Shown: positions 1 through 9,908, counted from the stretch's first letter. The stretch: DNA of 36,492 nt from Gammaproteobacteria bacterium (GCA_020029545.1 JAIBJL010000001.1:1-36492); one strand, 5' to 3'. Translations and numbers: made by a program. Notes: generated by a model from the letters alone, not told the origin.

Positions 1-193
1 CGGCATCGTCGAGCAGTACGGCGTCATATCCCATAGCCGTGAACGCTGAATGCAGATGTCCGGTGCTGCGTGGCGAGTACACTCGGCAATCGGCGTCCTG
101 CCAGACAATCGACACGTGATGTTCCAATGCGCGTGCCAGCCGCGTGTCATCGGTAATGATCAGGATGCGCGGCGCGATCGAAGAGTGGGTCAC
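1..193 (-). CDS. Response-regulator receiver-like domain protein (N-terminal fragment, runs off the window)
   Basis: Reverse-strand reading from GTG at 191-193: (M)THSSIAPRILIITDDTRLARALEHHVSIVWQDADCRVYSPRSTGHLHSAFTAMGYDAVLLDDA; receiver-like beta1 strand with DD and a VLLDD motif. Confidence 0.55.
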   Translation of the reverse strand, partial: MTHSSIAPRILIITDDTRLARALEHHVSIVWQDADCRVYSPRSTGHLHSAFTAMGYDAVLLDDA

Positions 194-256
194 GGCGGCG
201 TGCCGACCGCTGCGGGCTGCTTCCGACAGCGCCATGCAGTCAGCCGCCTGCAGCGG

Positions 257-1768
257 TCAAACTGCGCGAATGGCCCGCAATCCGCCCTTGTGGGTCTGGC
301 GGCGCAGTGCCTTCGCCTGATCCGAGCGTTCTTCCTGCAGACGCATCAGGTAGTCGCGTGAGATATCGCCGGTGACATAGTTACCGGAGAAACAGGAAGT
401 ATCGAATTCGTGAATCTCCGAATCGTGATGCTGGCAGGCACGCACCATGTCCTCGAGATCCTGATAGATCAGCTTGTCGGCACCGATCAGGCGCGCGACT
501 TCTTCCTCGGAACGATCCGCCGCCACCAGTTCGGAGGCTGCCGGCATATCGATGCCGTACACATTCGGGTATCGCACCGGCGGCGCGGCCGAAGCGAAAT
601 ACACACGCCGCGCACCGGCTTCGCGAGCCAGGTCGATGATCTGCGCAGACGTCGTACCTCGCACGATCGAGTCGTCGATCAGCAGCACGTTCTTGCCGCG
701 GAATTCCAGGTCGATGACATTGAGCTTGGAGCGAACCGACTTGGCGCGCTGTTCATGGCCGGGCATGATGAATGTGCGACCGATGTAGCGGTTCTTCACA
801 AAGCCCTCGCGGTACTTGATGCCCAGCAACTGCGCCACCTGCACGGCTGCGGTACGACTGGTATCCGGAATCGGAATCACGACGTCGATGTCGTGATCGG
901 GCCAGATGCGACGGATTTTTTCCGCGAGCAGATCGCCCATGCGCAGTCGCGCCTTGTGCACCGAAATATTGTCGATGATGGAATCGGGACGTGCGAAGTA
1001 AACGTATTCGAAAATGCAGGGGGCATGTACACCGGCCGGTGCGCATTGCTGCGCATGGAAGCGGCCCTGCTCGTCGATGAACACCGCTTCGCCCGGCGCC
1101 ACGTCGCGCAGCAGCTTGAAACCCAGCATGTCCAGCGCCACGCTTTCGGAAGCCAGCATGTATTCCGAACCCTGCGACGAATCGCGTCTGCCGATGATCA
1201 ACGGCCGGATGCCGTTCGGATCGCGAAAACCGATCAGCCCGTGACCGACGATGATGGCCACGACGGCAAAGCCACCGCGACAGCGCTTGTACACCGAGGA
1301 GAGTGCGGCAAAGATGTCGCCGGCCGAAGCACGCGGCGTCCCGGCGCGGGACAGTTCGCTTGCCAGCACATTCAGCAGCACTTCGGAATCCGAACCGGTA
1401 TTGAGATGCCGCCGATCGTCGCGGATCAGAACTTCCGCCAGTTCTGCGGCATTCGTCAGGTTGCCGTTGTGGCCCAGACAGATGCCGTATGGCGAATTCA
1501 CAAAGAAGGGTTGCGCTTCGGAGGAGGTATCGTAGCCCGCGGTCGGATAACGCACATGACCGATACCGATATTGCCCTTGAGCGCCAGCATGTGTCGATG
1601 CTGGAACACATCGCGGACCAGGCCGGTCTGCTTGCGCAGGAACAACTCGCCGTCGTGGCAGGTCATGATGCCGGCGGCGTCCTGACCGCGATGCTGCAGC
1701 ACCGTCAGCGCATCATAGATCTGCTGATTGACCGGTGTGTGGCCAACGATTCCGACAATTCCACACAT
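257..1768 (-). CDS. purF: Amidophosphoribosyltransferase
   Basis: Begins [34 protein letters not shown] (class II Gln amidotransferase, Cys2); PRPP motif [14 protein letters not shown]. Confidence 0.98.
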   Translation of the reverse strand: MCGIVGIVGHTPVNQQIYDALTVLQHRGQDAAGIMTCHDGELFLRKQTGLVRDVFQHRHMLALKGNIGIGHVRYPTAGYDTSSEAQPFFVNSPYGICLGHNGNLTNAAELAEVLIRDDRRHLNTGSDSEVLLNVLASELSRAGTPRASAGDIFAALSSVYKRCRGGFAVVAIIVGHGLIGFRDPNGIRPLIIGRRDSSQGSEYMLASESVALDMLGFKLLRDVAPGEAVFIDEQGRFHAQQCAPAGVHAPCIFEYVYFARPDSIIDNISVHKARLRMGDLLAEKIRRIWPDHDIDVVIPIPDTSRTAAVQVAQLLGIKYREGFVKNRYIGRTFIMPGHEQRAKSVRSKLNVIDLEFRGKNVLLIDDSIVRGTTSAQIIDLAREAGARRVYFASAAPPVRYPNVYGIDMPAASELVAADRSEEEVARLIGADKLIYQDLEDMVRACQHHDSEIHEFDTSCFSGNYVTGDISRDYLMRLQEERSDQAKALRRQTHKGGLRAIRAV

Positions 1769-1790
1769 ACGTTCAGGACCTCTGGAGCAA

Positions 1791-2324
1791 TCAGATCGCT
1801 GCCGGCGCCGACAGCGAGGGGCGGGACATTTGCGCCTGTTCGTCGAGCATCTTCATGCCGGTTTCGGCAAAACTCTGAATCCAGCCCGAGTACTCGCTGG
1901 TGAACGGCAGCAGCTTCGACTTCTTCCACCAGGGCATGTCGTTGAGCTGCACGAATTGCGCGAGCATGACGACCGCGGCGATGACGACGGCGCCGCGCAC
2001 CAGGCCGAAGAGAAAACCCAGCAAGCGATCGACCATGAGGCTGAGCGATGAATTACGCAACACATAGTTCAGTACGCCGGCGACGAGCCAGCCAAGCATC
2101 AGAACGGCAATCACGATAATGGCACGCGCCGCCCAGGTGCTGACGGGGGGATTTTCCAGCGCGCCGCCGAGCAGCGGTTCGATCACCGGCGCGTAACGCC
2201 AGGCCAACCACAGTCCGCCCAGCCAGGCGATGACGCCGATCGCTTCGCGCAGAAAGCCTCGTAACAGACCAAGCAAAGCGGAGAACGCGAGCACGCCAAT
2301 GATCAGGTAGTCGGCACCATTCAT
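1791..2324 (-). CDS. cvpA: CvpA family membrane protein
   Basis: [44 protein letters not shown], typical CvpA N-terminus; directly upstream of purF. Confidence 0.95.
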   Translation of the reverse strand: MNGADYLIIGVLAFSALLGLLRGFLREAIGVIAWLGGLWLAWRYAPVIEPLLGGALENPPVSTWAARAIIVIAVLMLGWLVAGVLNYVLRNSSLSLMVDRLLGFLFGLVRGAVVIAAVVMLAQFVQLNDMPWWKKSKLLPFTSEYSGWIQSFAETGMKMLDEQAQMSRPSLSAPAAI

Positions 2325-2560
2325 ACGTAGGCTTTCAGTCCTGCGACAAGTTGACGGATCAGCGGATCGGTCAACGCAATGATTCGGCGAAACGAATGAT
2401 GCAATTCACTACTGGAAGCGCCAAAGAAATCGGGGAAATCCGGGAAATCCGGCCGCTGCGGTTGCCCGCGTTGAATCCTGCGCCCACCGTCACGTTGCAA
2501 CATCGGTCACCCGCTTCGTCTCTGGCCCCGGCAGCGCGAGCGCGATTCTACCAGTCGCAA

Positions 2561-3424
2561 TTAAGGAAGTGCCACGATCGCCGCACCATTCACGCTGGCC
2601 CGGACTTTCCGTAATGTCTCCTCCGCCTCCTGGCGGTCGGCAAATGGACCCAAGCGCGCACGGTACAGCGTTCCGCTTGCGGCCTGAACGGGTGAGACCG
2701 AACCACGCTGCCCGCGCCCTTCCCACTCTTGCACCAATCGCTCGGCATTGGCTTTGCTGGAGAAACTACCCAGCTGCACGGCCCATTGCTTCGCTATGGG
2801 GGGCTTCGAGGTAGGGGGCTTTAATATGGGGGCTCCGACGACAGACGCAACCGGCTTGGGCGAGATTGGCTGCGCTGCCTGCGGCGGCGGTTTCTTGTCG
2901 ACGGCGGCAATCGCCGGCGTGGGCTTGACCGGCGACCGTACCGGTGTCGACGATTTGACGGCCGCAGATTCAGGCTTTGTCTCAGGCCGGGATGCGGCAG
3001 GTTGCGGCTCGAATCGCGCGGCTGTCGCCTGTTCTGCGGCAGATTGCGCAGGTGGGGTCGCAGGCTTTGGCAGCCCGGGCTCGGCAGCAACGCTTGCCTG
3101 CGGTTCAGCAGCAACAGCTTCAGTGTGGCCTGCTGCGCCGGACGTAGCTTTGTCGGCCGCACGCTGGGCATCCGGCGCGGATTGGTTTTCCGACGGCAAG
3201 GCTTCCTGCGGCGGCGCCTGTTCTTCGACAGCGGCAGCCGCTGGCGCATCCGGCGAGTGATTCAGATCGATCGTGTACGTTTTCATCGGCGCTTCGCCCG
3301 CACGTGCAGGCGCTGGCGCGGCCGGCGGTCCCTTCGGCCCCGACAACAGTTCCGGGATCAGAATCACCGCAGCGGCGACCAGAACCGCGGCGCCGACCAG
3401 ACGTTCTTTGACTTGGCGTTCCAC
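2561..3424 (-). CDS. SPOR domain protein (DedD-like), Ala/Pro-rich linker
   Basis: Likely GTG start at 3424 (VERQVKERLVGAAVLVAAAVILIPELLSG), single TM, low-complexity linker, C-terminal SPOR domain WAVQLGSFSSKANAERLVQEW...YRARLGPFADRQEAEETL. Confidence 0.88.
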   Translation of the reverse strand: MERQVKERLVGAAVLVAAAVILIPELLSGPKGPPAAPAPARAGEAPMKTYTIDLNHSPDAPAAAAVEEQAPPQEALPSENQSAPDAQRAADKATSGAAGHTEAVAAEPQASVAAEPGLPKPATPPAQSAAEQATAARFEPQPAASRPETKPESAAVKSSTPVRSPVKPTPAIAAVDKKPPPQAAQPISPKPVASVVGAPILKPPTSKPPIAKQWAVQLGSFSSKANAERLVQEWEGRGQRGSVSPVQAASGTLYRARLGPFADRQEAEETLRKVRASVNGAAIVALP

Positions 3425-3455
3425 GATGGAATTATAGAGGCAATCGCCAACCTGC

Positions 3456-4859
3456 TCAGAGAATCGACTGTCCCCGTGATGCCAGCCAGTCGAGGGCACC
3501 TCCCACCGTCAGAAACGAGCCGAATACAACGACTCGATCACCAGGACCCGCAAGGGCGCACGCCCGATCGCAAGCCGCCGCAACTGACTCATCACTTGCG
3601 ACCTCCTGCGCTCCCCCGCGCTGCAGACGGTCTGCCAATGCCTCGGCAGGCACGGCTCGCGCACCCGGCAATCCAGCCACGAGCCATTGATCGACGCTGC
3701 GCAGCAATTCGTTCAACACCCCTTCGATGTCCTTGTCGCCGAGAATGCCGCATACCGCAATCGTACGACCGCCATGCGCGCCTCTGGTGGCCGCTAGTTG
3801 CGTGGCGAGTGTGTGTGCTGCCGCCGGATTGTGCGCGACATCGAGTATCCATGGCACGCCCGACACCATCAGTTGTTGAAAACGTCCCGGCAGACTGACT
3901 GTCGACAAGCCCTGGCGGATAGCCGCCTCGCTCACCGGCAGCCGCGAGTGCAGCGTGGTCAGCACCGCGAGCACCGCAGCCGCGTTGTCGAATTGGATGT
4001 CGCCGATGAGCGCCGGCCATGGCAGGTCCTCGATGTGACGCTTGCCGAGACTGTCGCCCGCACGCCATGACCAGCGCCGGTCACCGCGTTCATAGTCGCC
4101 CCGTTCGTAGTCGCCCTGTTCGTAGTCGCCCTGTTCGTAGTCGCCCTGTTCGTAGTCGCCCTGTTCATAGTCGAAATCCACGCCCAATCGCAGCAGCCCG
4201 GCACCGGTCTCGCTCGCCACCGTCGCAATCGAGTTCGGCATGTCGCGCGAACCGAACACCGCGGGTCGGGCATTGCGGAAAATACCGGCTTTCTCGCGAC
4301 CGATCGTATCGAGGTCGTTACCAAGCCAGGCGCAATGATCGAGCGCTATCGAGGTGACGAGCGCCACGTCGCAATCCACCGCATTCACTGCGTCGAGCCG
4401 GCCGCCCAGTCCGACTTCCAGCACGATGACATCCAGGCAGGCGGTTTCGAACACCAGCAGCGCAGCCAGCGCATTGAATTCGAAGAACGTCAGCGTATCG
4501 GCGCCGCGAGCGCGATCGATGCGTTCAAACGCAGCGACCAGCGAGGCATCCGACACTGCTTCGTCGGCGACGGTAATGCGCTCGTTGTAACGCAGCAGAT
4601 GTGGCGAAGTGAACGTGCCGACACGATAACTGGCGCAGGTCAGCATCCGGTTCAGCAGTGCGACGCTCGATCCCTTGCCATTGGTGCCCGCGACAGTGAT
4701 CACAGGGCACGCGGGACGACGCCATTTGAGCGCGTGCAAGGTGCGATTGAATCGCGTCAACCCGAGGTCGATCGGATTCGGATGCAGCGACTCCTGCCAG
4801 GACAGCCAGTCTGCGAGGGAGGAAATAGTGAGTGGTGAGTGGTGAGTGGTGAGTGGCAA
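3456..4859 (-). CDS. folC: Bifunctional folylpolyglutamate synthase/dihydrofolate synthase with an internal pentapeptide repeat
   Basis: LADWLSWQESLHPNPIDLGLTRF, VAGTNGKGSSVALL, HLLRYNERI, ILDVAHNPAAAHTLA. Start uncertain: the only conventional in-frame start is a TTG at the edge of a heptamer array. Confidence 0.95.
   Translation of the reverse strand: MPLTTHHSPLTISSLADWLSWQESLHPNPIDLGLTRFNRTLHALKWRRPACPVITVAGTNGKGSSVALLNRMLTCASYRVGTFTSPHLLRYNERITVADEAVSDASLVAAFERIDRARGADTLTFFEFNALAALLVFETACLDVIVLEVGLGGRLDAVNAVDCDVALVTSIALDHCAWLGNDLDTIGREKAGIFRNARPAVFGSRDMPNSIATVASETGAGLLRLGVDFDYEQGDYEQGDYEQGDYEQGDYERGDYERGDRRWSWRAGDSLGKRHIEDLPWPALIGDIQFDNAAAVLAVLTTLHSRLPVSEAAIRQGLSTVSLPGRFQQLMVSGVPWILDVAHNPAAAHTLATQLAATRGAHGGRTIAVCGILGDKDIEGVLNELLRSVDQWLVAGLPGARAVPAEALADRLQRGGAQEVASDESVAAACDRACALAGPGDRVVVFGSFLTVGGALDWLASRGQSIL
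4081..4170 (-). repeat. In-frame 15-bp tandem repeat x6 inside folC (DYEQG x4, DYERG x2)
   Basis: Six contiguous 15-mers of type tcgccctgttcgtag on the + strand, with few substitutions. Confidence 0.97.
4828..4855. repeat. Tandem heptamer array GTGAGTG x4
   Basis: gtgagtggtgagtggtgagtggtgagtg, perfect 7-bp periodicity. Confidence 0.97.
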
Positions 4860-4897
4860 GAATCGTCAGCCTTTCGACAGCTATCGGTGCGGGCAAA

Positions 4898-5066
4898 GGG
4901 TAAGAACCGCGCGGACGCGGCTGGTCAGCTGGTAAGAACCGCTGTACGGCTGGTCAGAACGAACTGCCGGATATTGATCTGTTCCGGATCTTTTATCTGG
5001 CCAGCTTACCCGCCGCATCCGCGGTTCTTACCCGCTTGCCAGCTTACCCGCCGCGTTCGTGGTTCC
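4898..5066 (-). repeat. Palindromic dispersed element, copy 1 (GGTAAGAACCGC / GCGGTTCTTACC), between accD and folC
   Basis: Its reverse complement aligns along most of its length to 17252-17370; each copy is itself an imperfect inverted repeat. Confidence 0.9.
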
Positions 5067-5070
5067 CAAA

Positions 5071-5934
5071 TCACTGTGCGGGCGCCGGTTGTCGCATCAA
5101 CATCGCGCACAACCCGGCAAGCTTGTCGCGCATTTCGCGACGGTCGATGATCATGTCGAGCGCACCGTGTTCCAGCAGGAACTCGCTGCGTTGAAACCCT
5201 TCGGGCAAGGTCTCGCGCACGGTCTGCTGAATCACACGTTGACCGGCAAATCCGATGAGCGCTTTCGGCTCGCCCACATTCACATCGCCCAGCATCGCCA
5301 GGCTTGCCGATACGCCGCCGGTGGTCGGATCGGTCATGACGGAAATATACGGCAGCTTCGCTGCAGCCAGCCGCGCCAGCGCGGCACTGGTCTTTGCCAT
5401 CTGCAGCAGCGACAACAAGGCTTCCTGCATGCGCGCGCCGCCACTAGCCGAAAAGCACACCAGCGGTTTGCCAAACTCCAGGCAATGCTCGACGGCGCGC
5501 ACGAAGCGCTCGCCGACGACCGAACCCATCGAGCCGGCCATGAACTCGAATTCAAACGCGCAGGCGACGATGGGCATGCCGTGCAGCGTACCGCTCATTA
5601 CGATCAACGCGTCCTTTTCCTGAGTGCTCTTCTGTGCCAGCAGCAGGCGGTCGCGATATTTCTTCTGGTCGCGAAACTTCAGCGGGTCCTCGGGCTCGAT
5701 ATTGGCGGCGAACTCGGTGAACGACTCCGGATCGAGGAACTGTTCCAAGCGTTCGCGCGCGCCAATGCGCATGTGGTGTCCGCACTTGGGACAGACATTG
5801 ATATTGCGTTCCAGCTCGGCGCGATACAGCACCGCATCGCAGGCGGCGCATTTCATCCACAGGCCTTCGGGCACCGAGCGCGTACGGCGTTCGGTCTTGA
5901 TGCGCGAAGGCATGATCTTTTCGAACCAGGTCAT
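5071..5934 (-). CDS. accD: Acetyl-CoA carboxylase carboxyltransferase subunit beta
   Basis: [55 protein letters not shown] (CxxC zinc motif) and [25 protein letters not shown]. Confidence 0.98.
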   Translation of the reverse strand: MTWFEKIMPSRIKTERRTRSVPEGLWMKCAACDAVLYRAELERNINVCPKCGHHMRIGARERLEQFLDPESFTEFAANIEPEDPLKFRDQKKYRDRLLLAQKSTQEKDALIVMSGTLHGMPIVACAFEFEFMAGSMGSVVGERFVRAVEHCLEFGKPLVCFSASGGARMQEALLSLLQMAKTSAALARLAAAKLPYISVMTDPTTGGVSASLAMLGDVNVGEPKALIGFAGQRVIQQTVRETLPEGFQRSEFLLEHGALDMIIDRREMRDKLAGLCAMLMRQPAPAQ

Positions 5935-5977
5935 CGAGTCTCTCGGTGAACGTCAAAGAGGCGCATCTATACGCGGT

Positions 5978-6012
5978 CCGTATTCCGCGGGCAAGCGGCC
6001 CGCGGAATACGG
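5978..6012. terminator. 14-bp perfect inverted repeat (7-nt loop) just after the truA stop; candidate hairpin without a U-tract
   Basis: CCGTATTCCGCGGG-CAAGCGG-CCCGCGGAATACGG. Confidence 0.5.
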
Positions 6013-6015
6013 CGG

Positions 6016-6816
6016 CTACGTGGCGCTGCCGGCTGGCCCTTCGCCGGACAGTGCCGGCTCGCTCGGCAAACCGAACGCCGCCGGGTAGCGCACCCCGGCA
6101 AGATAGAGCCCGCCCGCAGGCGCCGTCACTCCCCCCTGTTTGCGATCCCGGACGGCCAGCACTTCGGCCACCCAGGACACAGGCCGTACGCCGCGGCCTA
6201 CGGCGATCAGCACCCCTGCAATATTGCGGACCATGTGGTGCAGAAACGCATTTGCCATGATCGACAATTCGATGACCTCGCCACGGCGCTCTACGCGAAT
6301 GTCATATACGTGGCGCACGGGGCTGCGCGCCTGACACTCGGCGGCACGAAACGAGGTGAAGTCGTGCTGGCCGATCAATGCGGCCGAGCCCTGGCGCATC
6401 AACTGTTCATCCAGCGGGTCGCGCACCCAGCTCATGCGTTGCCAGGCGATCGCCGGACGCGGCCCACGATTCAAAATGAAGTACCGATAGCTGCGTGCCT
6501 GCGCGCTGAAGCGCGCGTGAAAGGAATCGACGACTTCGCGACTCCACAGAATACTGATGGACGGCGGCAGATAAGCCGCTCCACCGAGCATCCAGTTACG
6601 CTCGGTACGCTGCGATGACGTATCGAAATGAACGACTTGCATCGAGGCGTGCACGCCGGCATCGGTGCGCCCGGCAGCCACCACGTCCACCGGATGATCT
6701 GCGACGCGCGACAGTGCCTGCTCCACGACGGATTGCACACCGAGGGCATCGGTCTGCGCCTGCCAGCCAGCAAAATCGCTGCCGTCGTATTCGAGGCCGA
6801 GCGCAACGCGGGACAT
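6016..6816 (-). CDS. truA: tRNA pseudouridine synthase A
   Basis: Start at 6816: MSRVALGLEYDGSDFAGWQAQ; catalytic AAGRTDAGVHA; HHMVRNIAGVL. Confidence 0.97.
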   Translation of the reverse strand: MSRVALGLEYDGSDFAGWQAQTDALGVQSVVEQALSRVADHPVDVVAAGRTDAGVHASMQVVHFDTSSQRTERNWMLGGAAYLPPSISILWSREVVDSFHARFSAQARSYRYFILNRGPRPAIAWQRMSWVRDPLDEQLMRQGSAALIGQHDFTSFRAAECQARSPVRHVYDIRVERRGEVIELSIMANAFLHHMVRNIAGVLIAVGRGVRPVSWVAEVLAVRDRKQGGVTAPAGGLYLAGVRYPAAFGLPSEPALSGEGPAGSAT

Positions 6817-6833
6817 GGATAGAAAAGTGACTT

Positions 6834-6910
6834 GTGAGTGGTGAGTGGTGAACGCAAAGGCAAGGAAGATGCCTCCTCCTACCAATCACGATTCACTACT
6901 CACGACTCAC
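6834..6910. repeat. Inverted heptamer arrays between truA and fimV
   Basis: Left arm GTGAGTG-GTGAGTG-GTGAACG (6834-6854); right arm CAATCAC-GATTCAC-TACTCAC-GACTCAC (6883-6910). Confidence 0.9.
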
Positions 6911-6920
6911 CCATTCCGCC

Positions 6921-9908
6921 TCAACGAATGGAATCGAGCAGGCGCCCGGCTTCCTGCTTCTGGTTCGAGTTACCTTCCTGCACGACTTCTTCGAGAATGC
7001 TGCGTGCGCCGTCAGGATCGCCCATGTCCATGTAGGCACGCGCCAGGTCGAGCTTGGTGCCAACCTCGCTCATGGTCACGGGCTCCAGTTCCGACAGCTC
7101 CATCTCGTTGGTGACGACCTGTCGATTGGTCGGTGCGCCGTCGTCGGCGTTCAGCGCATCGCCGACATCCAGATCGACACGCGAAAACTGTGCAGTACCT
7201 TCATCGGTGAACACGTCCTTGGAGAAATGATCGATGGCATCTCGATCGATCGCGTGGCGCAGGGTATCGTCGGTACGCGAGCGCTCGGCGTCCGCCGTCT
7301 TTTCCGCTTCGTCCAGGCCGGAGAAATCCACATTCATTTCGACATCGGACAGCCGCTGCAATGATGCAGTCGAGTCCATGTCGTCCGGACGAGCCTGCTC
7401 CACCGTATCGCCGCCATGGCTGTTCTGCGCCAGGTCGACCTGGTCGATATAGATCGTACCGGTGCTGTCGATATCGAACTTCTCGACGCGCGGCGCTTCC
7501 ATGGTGCGATCGAAGCTGCTGAGCGACGGCGCCAGCTGCGTCATTTCGTCGTCCCCGATCGGACGGGCCACCCGCGTCGAATCATCCTCGCGAGTCAGCG
7601 CGTGCGTCTCCTCGAGCGAACCGGTGGCCTCCAGCGCGTCGACATCGAGACCGAGATCGTCGAGCGACAGTTCGGCGGTCTGATCGGCCTTGGACAGCTG
7701 CGTCTTGTCGACCTTCTCGCGAATGGTCTGCGAGATGCGATCGATTTGCGGCGACTCGATCGTCGGCGTTTCCTGCGTGCGGGCGAGCGGATCGAGTTCG
7801 CGGGTCGGCTCATCCGCTTTGATATCGGCGTAGCGATCCGCCGTGGATTCCAGATTCAGATCCAGATCGCCTTCCGACTTAGGCGGACTCTTGCGTTCGC
7901 CGCTGCCGAATTCCAGATCCAGTGCCGATGCCTTCTGCGCTTCCGGCTCGGCGAACAGGTCGACATCGACGCGGTTTTCACCACCCTCCAGATTCACATC
8001 GACCAGGTCGACATGCGAGGTGTCTTCGCCCTTGAAGATCGGATCTTCGGACGCGATCTGCCTGCCCATGATCACGACTTTGTCCCATTCTGCCGGCGAC
8101 GCGGCCGCTCGGCTGCGATGCAGGTCGCGCGCCGTATCGAGGAACAGATCGCGATTGCCCCAGACGAAGTAGATCTCCAGCAGTTTCATCTTGAGGTCGC
8201 GACGTCCGGGCTCGCGATCGATCGCGATCTTCACCAGATCGGCGGCTTGGTCGTACAAGCCGTAAGCCATGTGGAAGTCGGCTTCCGCCAAGGCGTCCTG
8301 GTGATCGAAGCGCACCGCGCTTTCGCTGCTCAGCGTGTCGTCGGCAACCGCCGTAGCCGCAGCCACCGCGGCCACCGGCGGCTCGGCACGCACGCGCGTC
8401 GGCTCCGGGCGGCGCGTCGTCAGGGGCGGCTCGTCAATATTCGGACGCGTTTCATCGGTATCGTCGGCTGCGACGAACGCCTCGGGCGTGCGGCTGGTCG
8501 CCGCCATACGATTCGCCGGTGGCTCGTAATCCAGTGACGACAGCGAATCGACCGTGTCCGGGTCGCCTGAGTCGCGGCGGCGTTTCGACACAGCAAGCCA
8601 AGCGACAACCAGCAGGCCAAGGACCACGAACACCCACCAGAAATCGCCCAGGCGCGAGAGCAGCGACGGGCCTTCTTCTTCGGCAGGTGCAGCGGCTGGC
8701 GCAGGCGCTGCCGGCGTTTGAGCCGCGGGTGCCGGCGGCGTTTCAGCCACCGGCGGTGTCGGTTCTGCAGTGGGTGCCGGCGGCGCGACTTCGGGCGTGG
8801 CAGCCGGTGGCGTTTCGGCAGCGTTACGTTGCGCGCTGGCCAGCCCCGGATTGGTCACTTCCAGTCGCTTGTCCGGCGCAGCGGGCGCTGGCCGTGCAGG
8901 CGCCGTAGCGACCGGCGGCGTCGTTGCTGTCGGTCGTTCGACCGGCGTTGCCGGCGCGGGCGCTGACGCCGGCGGGGTTTCCGCTGGCGTCACCAGACGC
9001 AGGCGATTGGCCGCATCGGTAGATTCCGTGCCGCCGCGCCAGGCGTCCTGCTGGCGCGCGACTTCCGCGGTGGCATCTCGACTCGGGATCGAATCGATCT
9101 CCGCCGATTCCGGAATGCGCAGAATCGATCCGGCACGCAGGCGATTGATGTTGCCGCCGAACGCCGCTGGATTGGCACGGAACAACGCAATCATGGTCTT
9201 GTTGATGACGCTCGGCGATGAACCCGGTCGTGCCTTGCTGGCGATGCGCCACAACGTGTCGTTGCGCTCGACGGTGTACGAGCCGGTCGTCGGCACGTCG
9301 CTCGAGACTTCCGGAGCTTCGTTGCGCGGTCGGTCGCGTGCCTCGGCACCGGTGGACCCAGCACGGGGCGACGGTACCGTCGCTGGTGCGGAAGGGGCCG
9401 GTGTCGCGGCGGGTCGGCTCGGCTGCTCGGCCGGCGCGCGCTCGATGCGTTCGTTGCGCGCACCGGAAGCCGGTGCAGCAACCGGCGCAGTGGCTTCGGG
9501 TTGGGAGGGCGAGAATGCCGGTGGATCGAGCAGTACCGTGTATTCGCGCAACAAGCGACCGCGACCCCAACTCGCTTCCACCAGCAGGGTCACGAACGGT
9601 TCGGTGACCGAGCGATTCGAGGTGACCTTGATCGAGGCGTTGCCGTCGCGACGACGGGCGACCGAGAACTCGAAGGTCGACAGGAACTGGGGGCGGTCCA
9701 GTCCGTAACGGCTGAACAGATCGTTGCTCGCCAGTCCGATCTTGAGGTTGGACAGTTCCTCATTGGTCGGTGCGATGAGTTCGATGTCGGCATCGAACGG
9801 CTGATTCAATGCCGAGTTCAGGCGAATCTCGCCCAGACCCAGCGCGTACAACGACGCAGGGGACAGCAGTGCGCCCGTCATTAGCAGGCGCGGCAAATGT
9901 CTTCTCAT
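6921..9908 (-). CDS. fimV: FimV/HubP-family polar/pilus assembly protein
   Basis: Start at 9908 (MRRHLPRLLMTGALLSPASLYALGLGEIRLNSALNQPFDADIEL); LysM-like YTVERNDTLWRIASKARPG; Pro/Ala-rich linker then TM; C-terminal LDLARAYMDMGDPDGARSILEEVVQEG. Confidence 0.92.
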   Translation of the reverse strand: MRRHLPRLLMTGALLSPASLYALGLGEIRLNSALNQPFDADIELIAPTNEELSNLKIGLASNDLFSRYGLDRPQFLSTFEFSVARRRDGNASIKVTSNRSVTEPFVTLLVEASWGRGRLLREYTVLLDPPAFSPSQPEATAPVAAPASGARNERIERAPAEQPSRPAATPAPSAPATVPSPRAGSTGAEARDRPRNEAPEVSSDVPTTGSYTVERNDTLWRIASKARPGSSPSVINKTMIALFRANPAAFGGNINRLRAGSILRIPESAEIDSIPSRDATAEVARQQDAWRGGTESTDAANRLRLVTPAETPPASAPAPATPVERPTATTPPVATAPARPAPAAPDKRLEVTNPGLASAQRNAAETPPAATPEVAPPAPTAEPTPPVAETPPAPAAQTPAAPAPAAAPAEEEGPSLLSRLGDFWWVFVVLGLLVVAWLAVSKRRRDSGDPDTVDSLSSLDYEPPANRMAATSRTPEAFVAADDTDETRPNIDEPPLTTRRPEPTRVRAEPPVAAVAAATAVADDTLSSESAVRFDHQDALAEADFHMAYGLYDQAADLVKIAIDREPGRRDLKMKLLEIYFVWGNRDLFLDTARDLHRSRAAASPAEWDKVVIMGRQIASEDPIFKGEDTSHVDLVDVNLEGGENRVDVDLFAEPEAQKASALDLEFGSGERKSPPKSEGDLDLNLESTADRYADIKADEPTRELDPLARTQETPTIESPQIDRISQTIREKVDKTQLSKADQTAELSLDDLGLDVDALEATGSLEETHALTREDDSTRVARPIGDDEMTQLAPSLSSFDRTMEAPRVEKFDIDSTGTIYIDQVDLAQNSHGGDTVEQARPDDMDSTASLQRLSDVEMNVDFSGLDEAEKTADAERSRTDDTLRHAIDRDAIDHFSKDVFTDEGTAQFSRVDLDVGDALNADDGAPTNRQVVTNEMELSELEPVTMSEVGTKLDLARAYMDMGDPDGARSILEEVVQEGNSNQKQEAGRLLDSIR

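Noticed and set aside
410-1903. 497-aa plus-strand ORF opposite purF
   Set aside because: Shadow ORF in GC-rich DNA; the purF frame is unambiguous and the antisense translation has no recognisable domain.
4081-4170. Possible CRISPR array (regular short repeats)
   Set aside because: Contiguous 15-bp units without spacers, in frame within folC.
7416-8537. 373-aa plus-strand ORF opposite fimV
   Set aside because: Antisense shadow of FimV; no domain signal.
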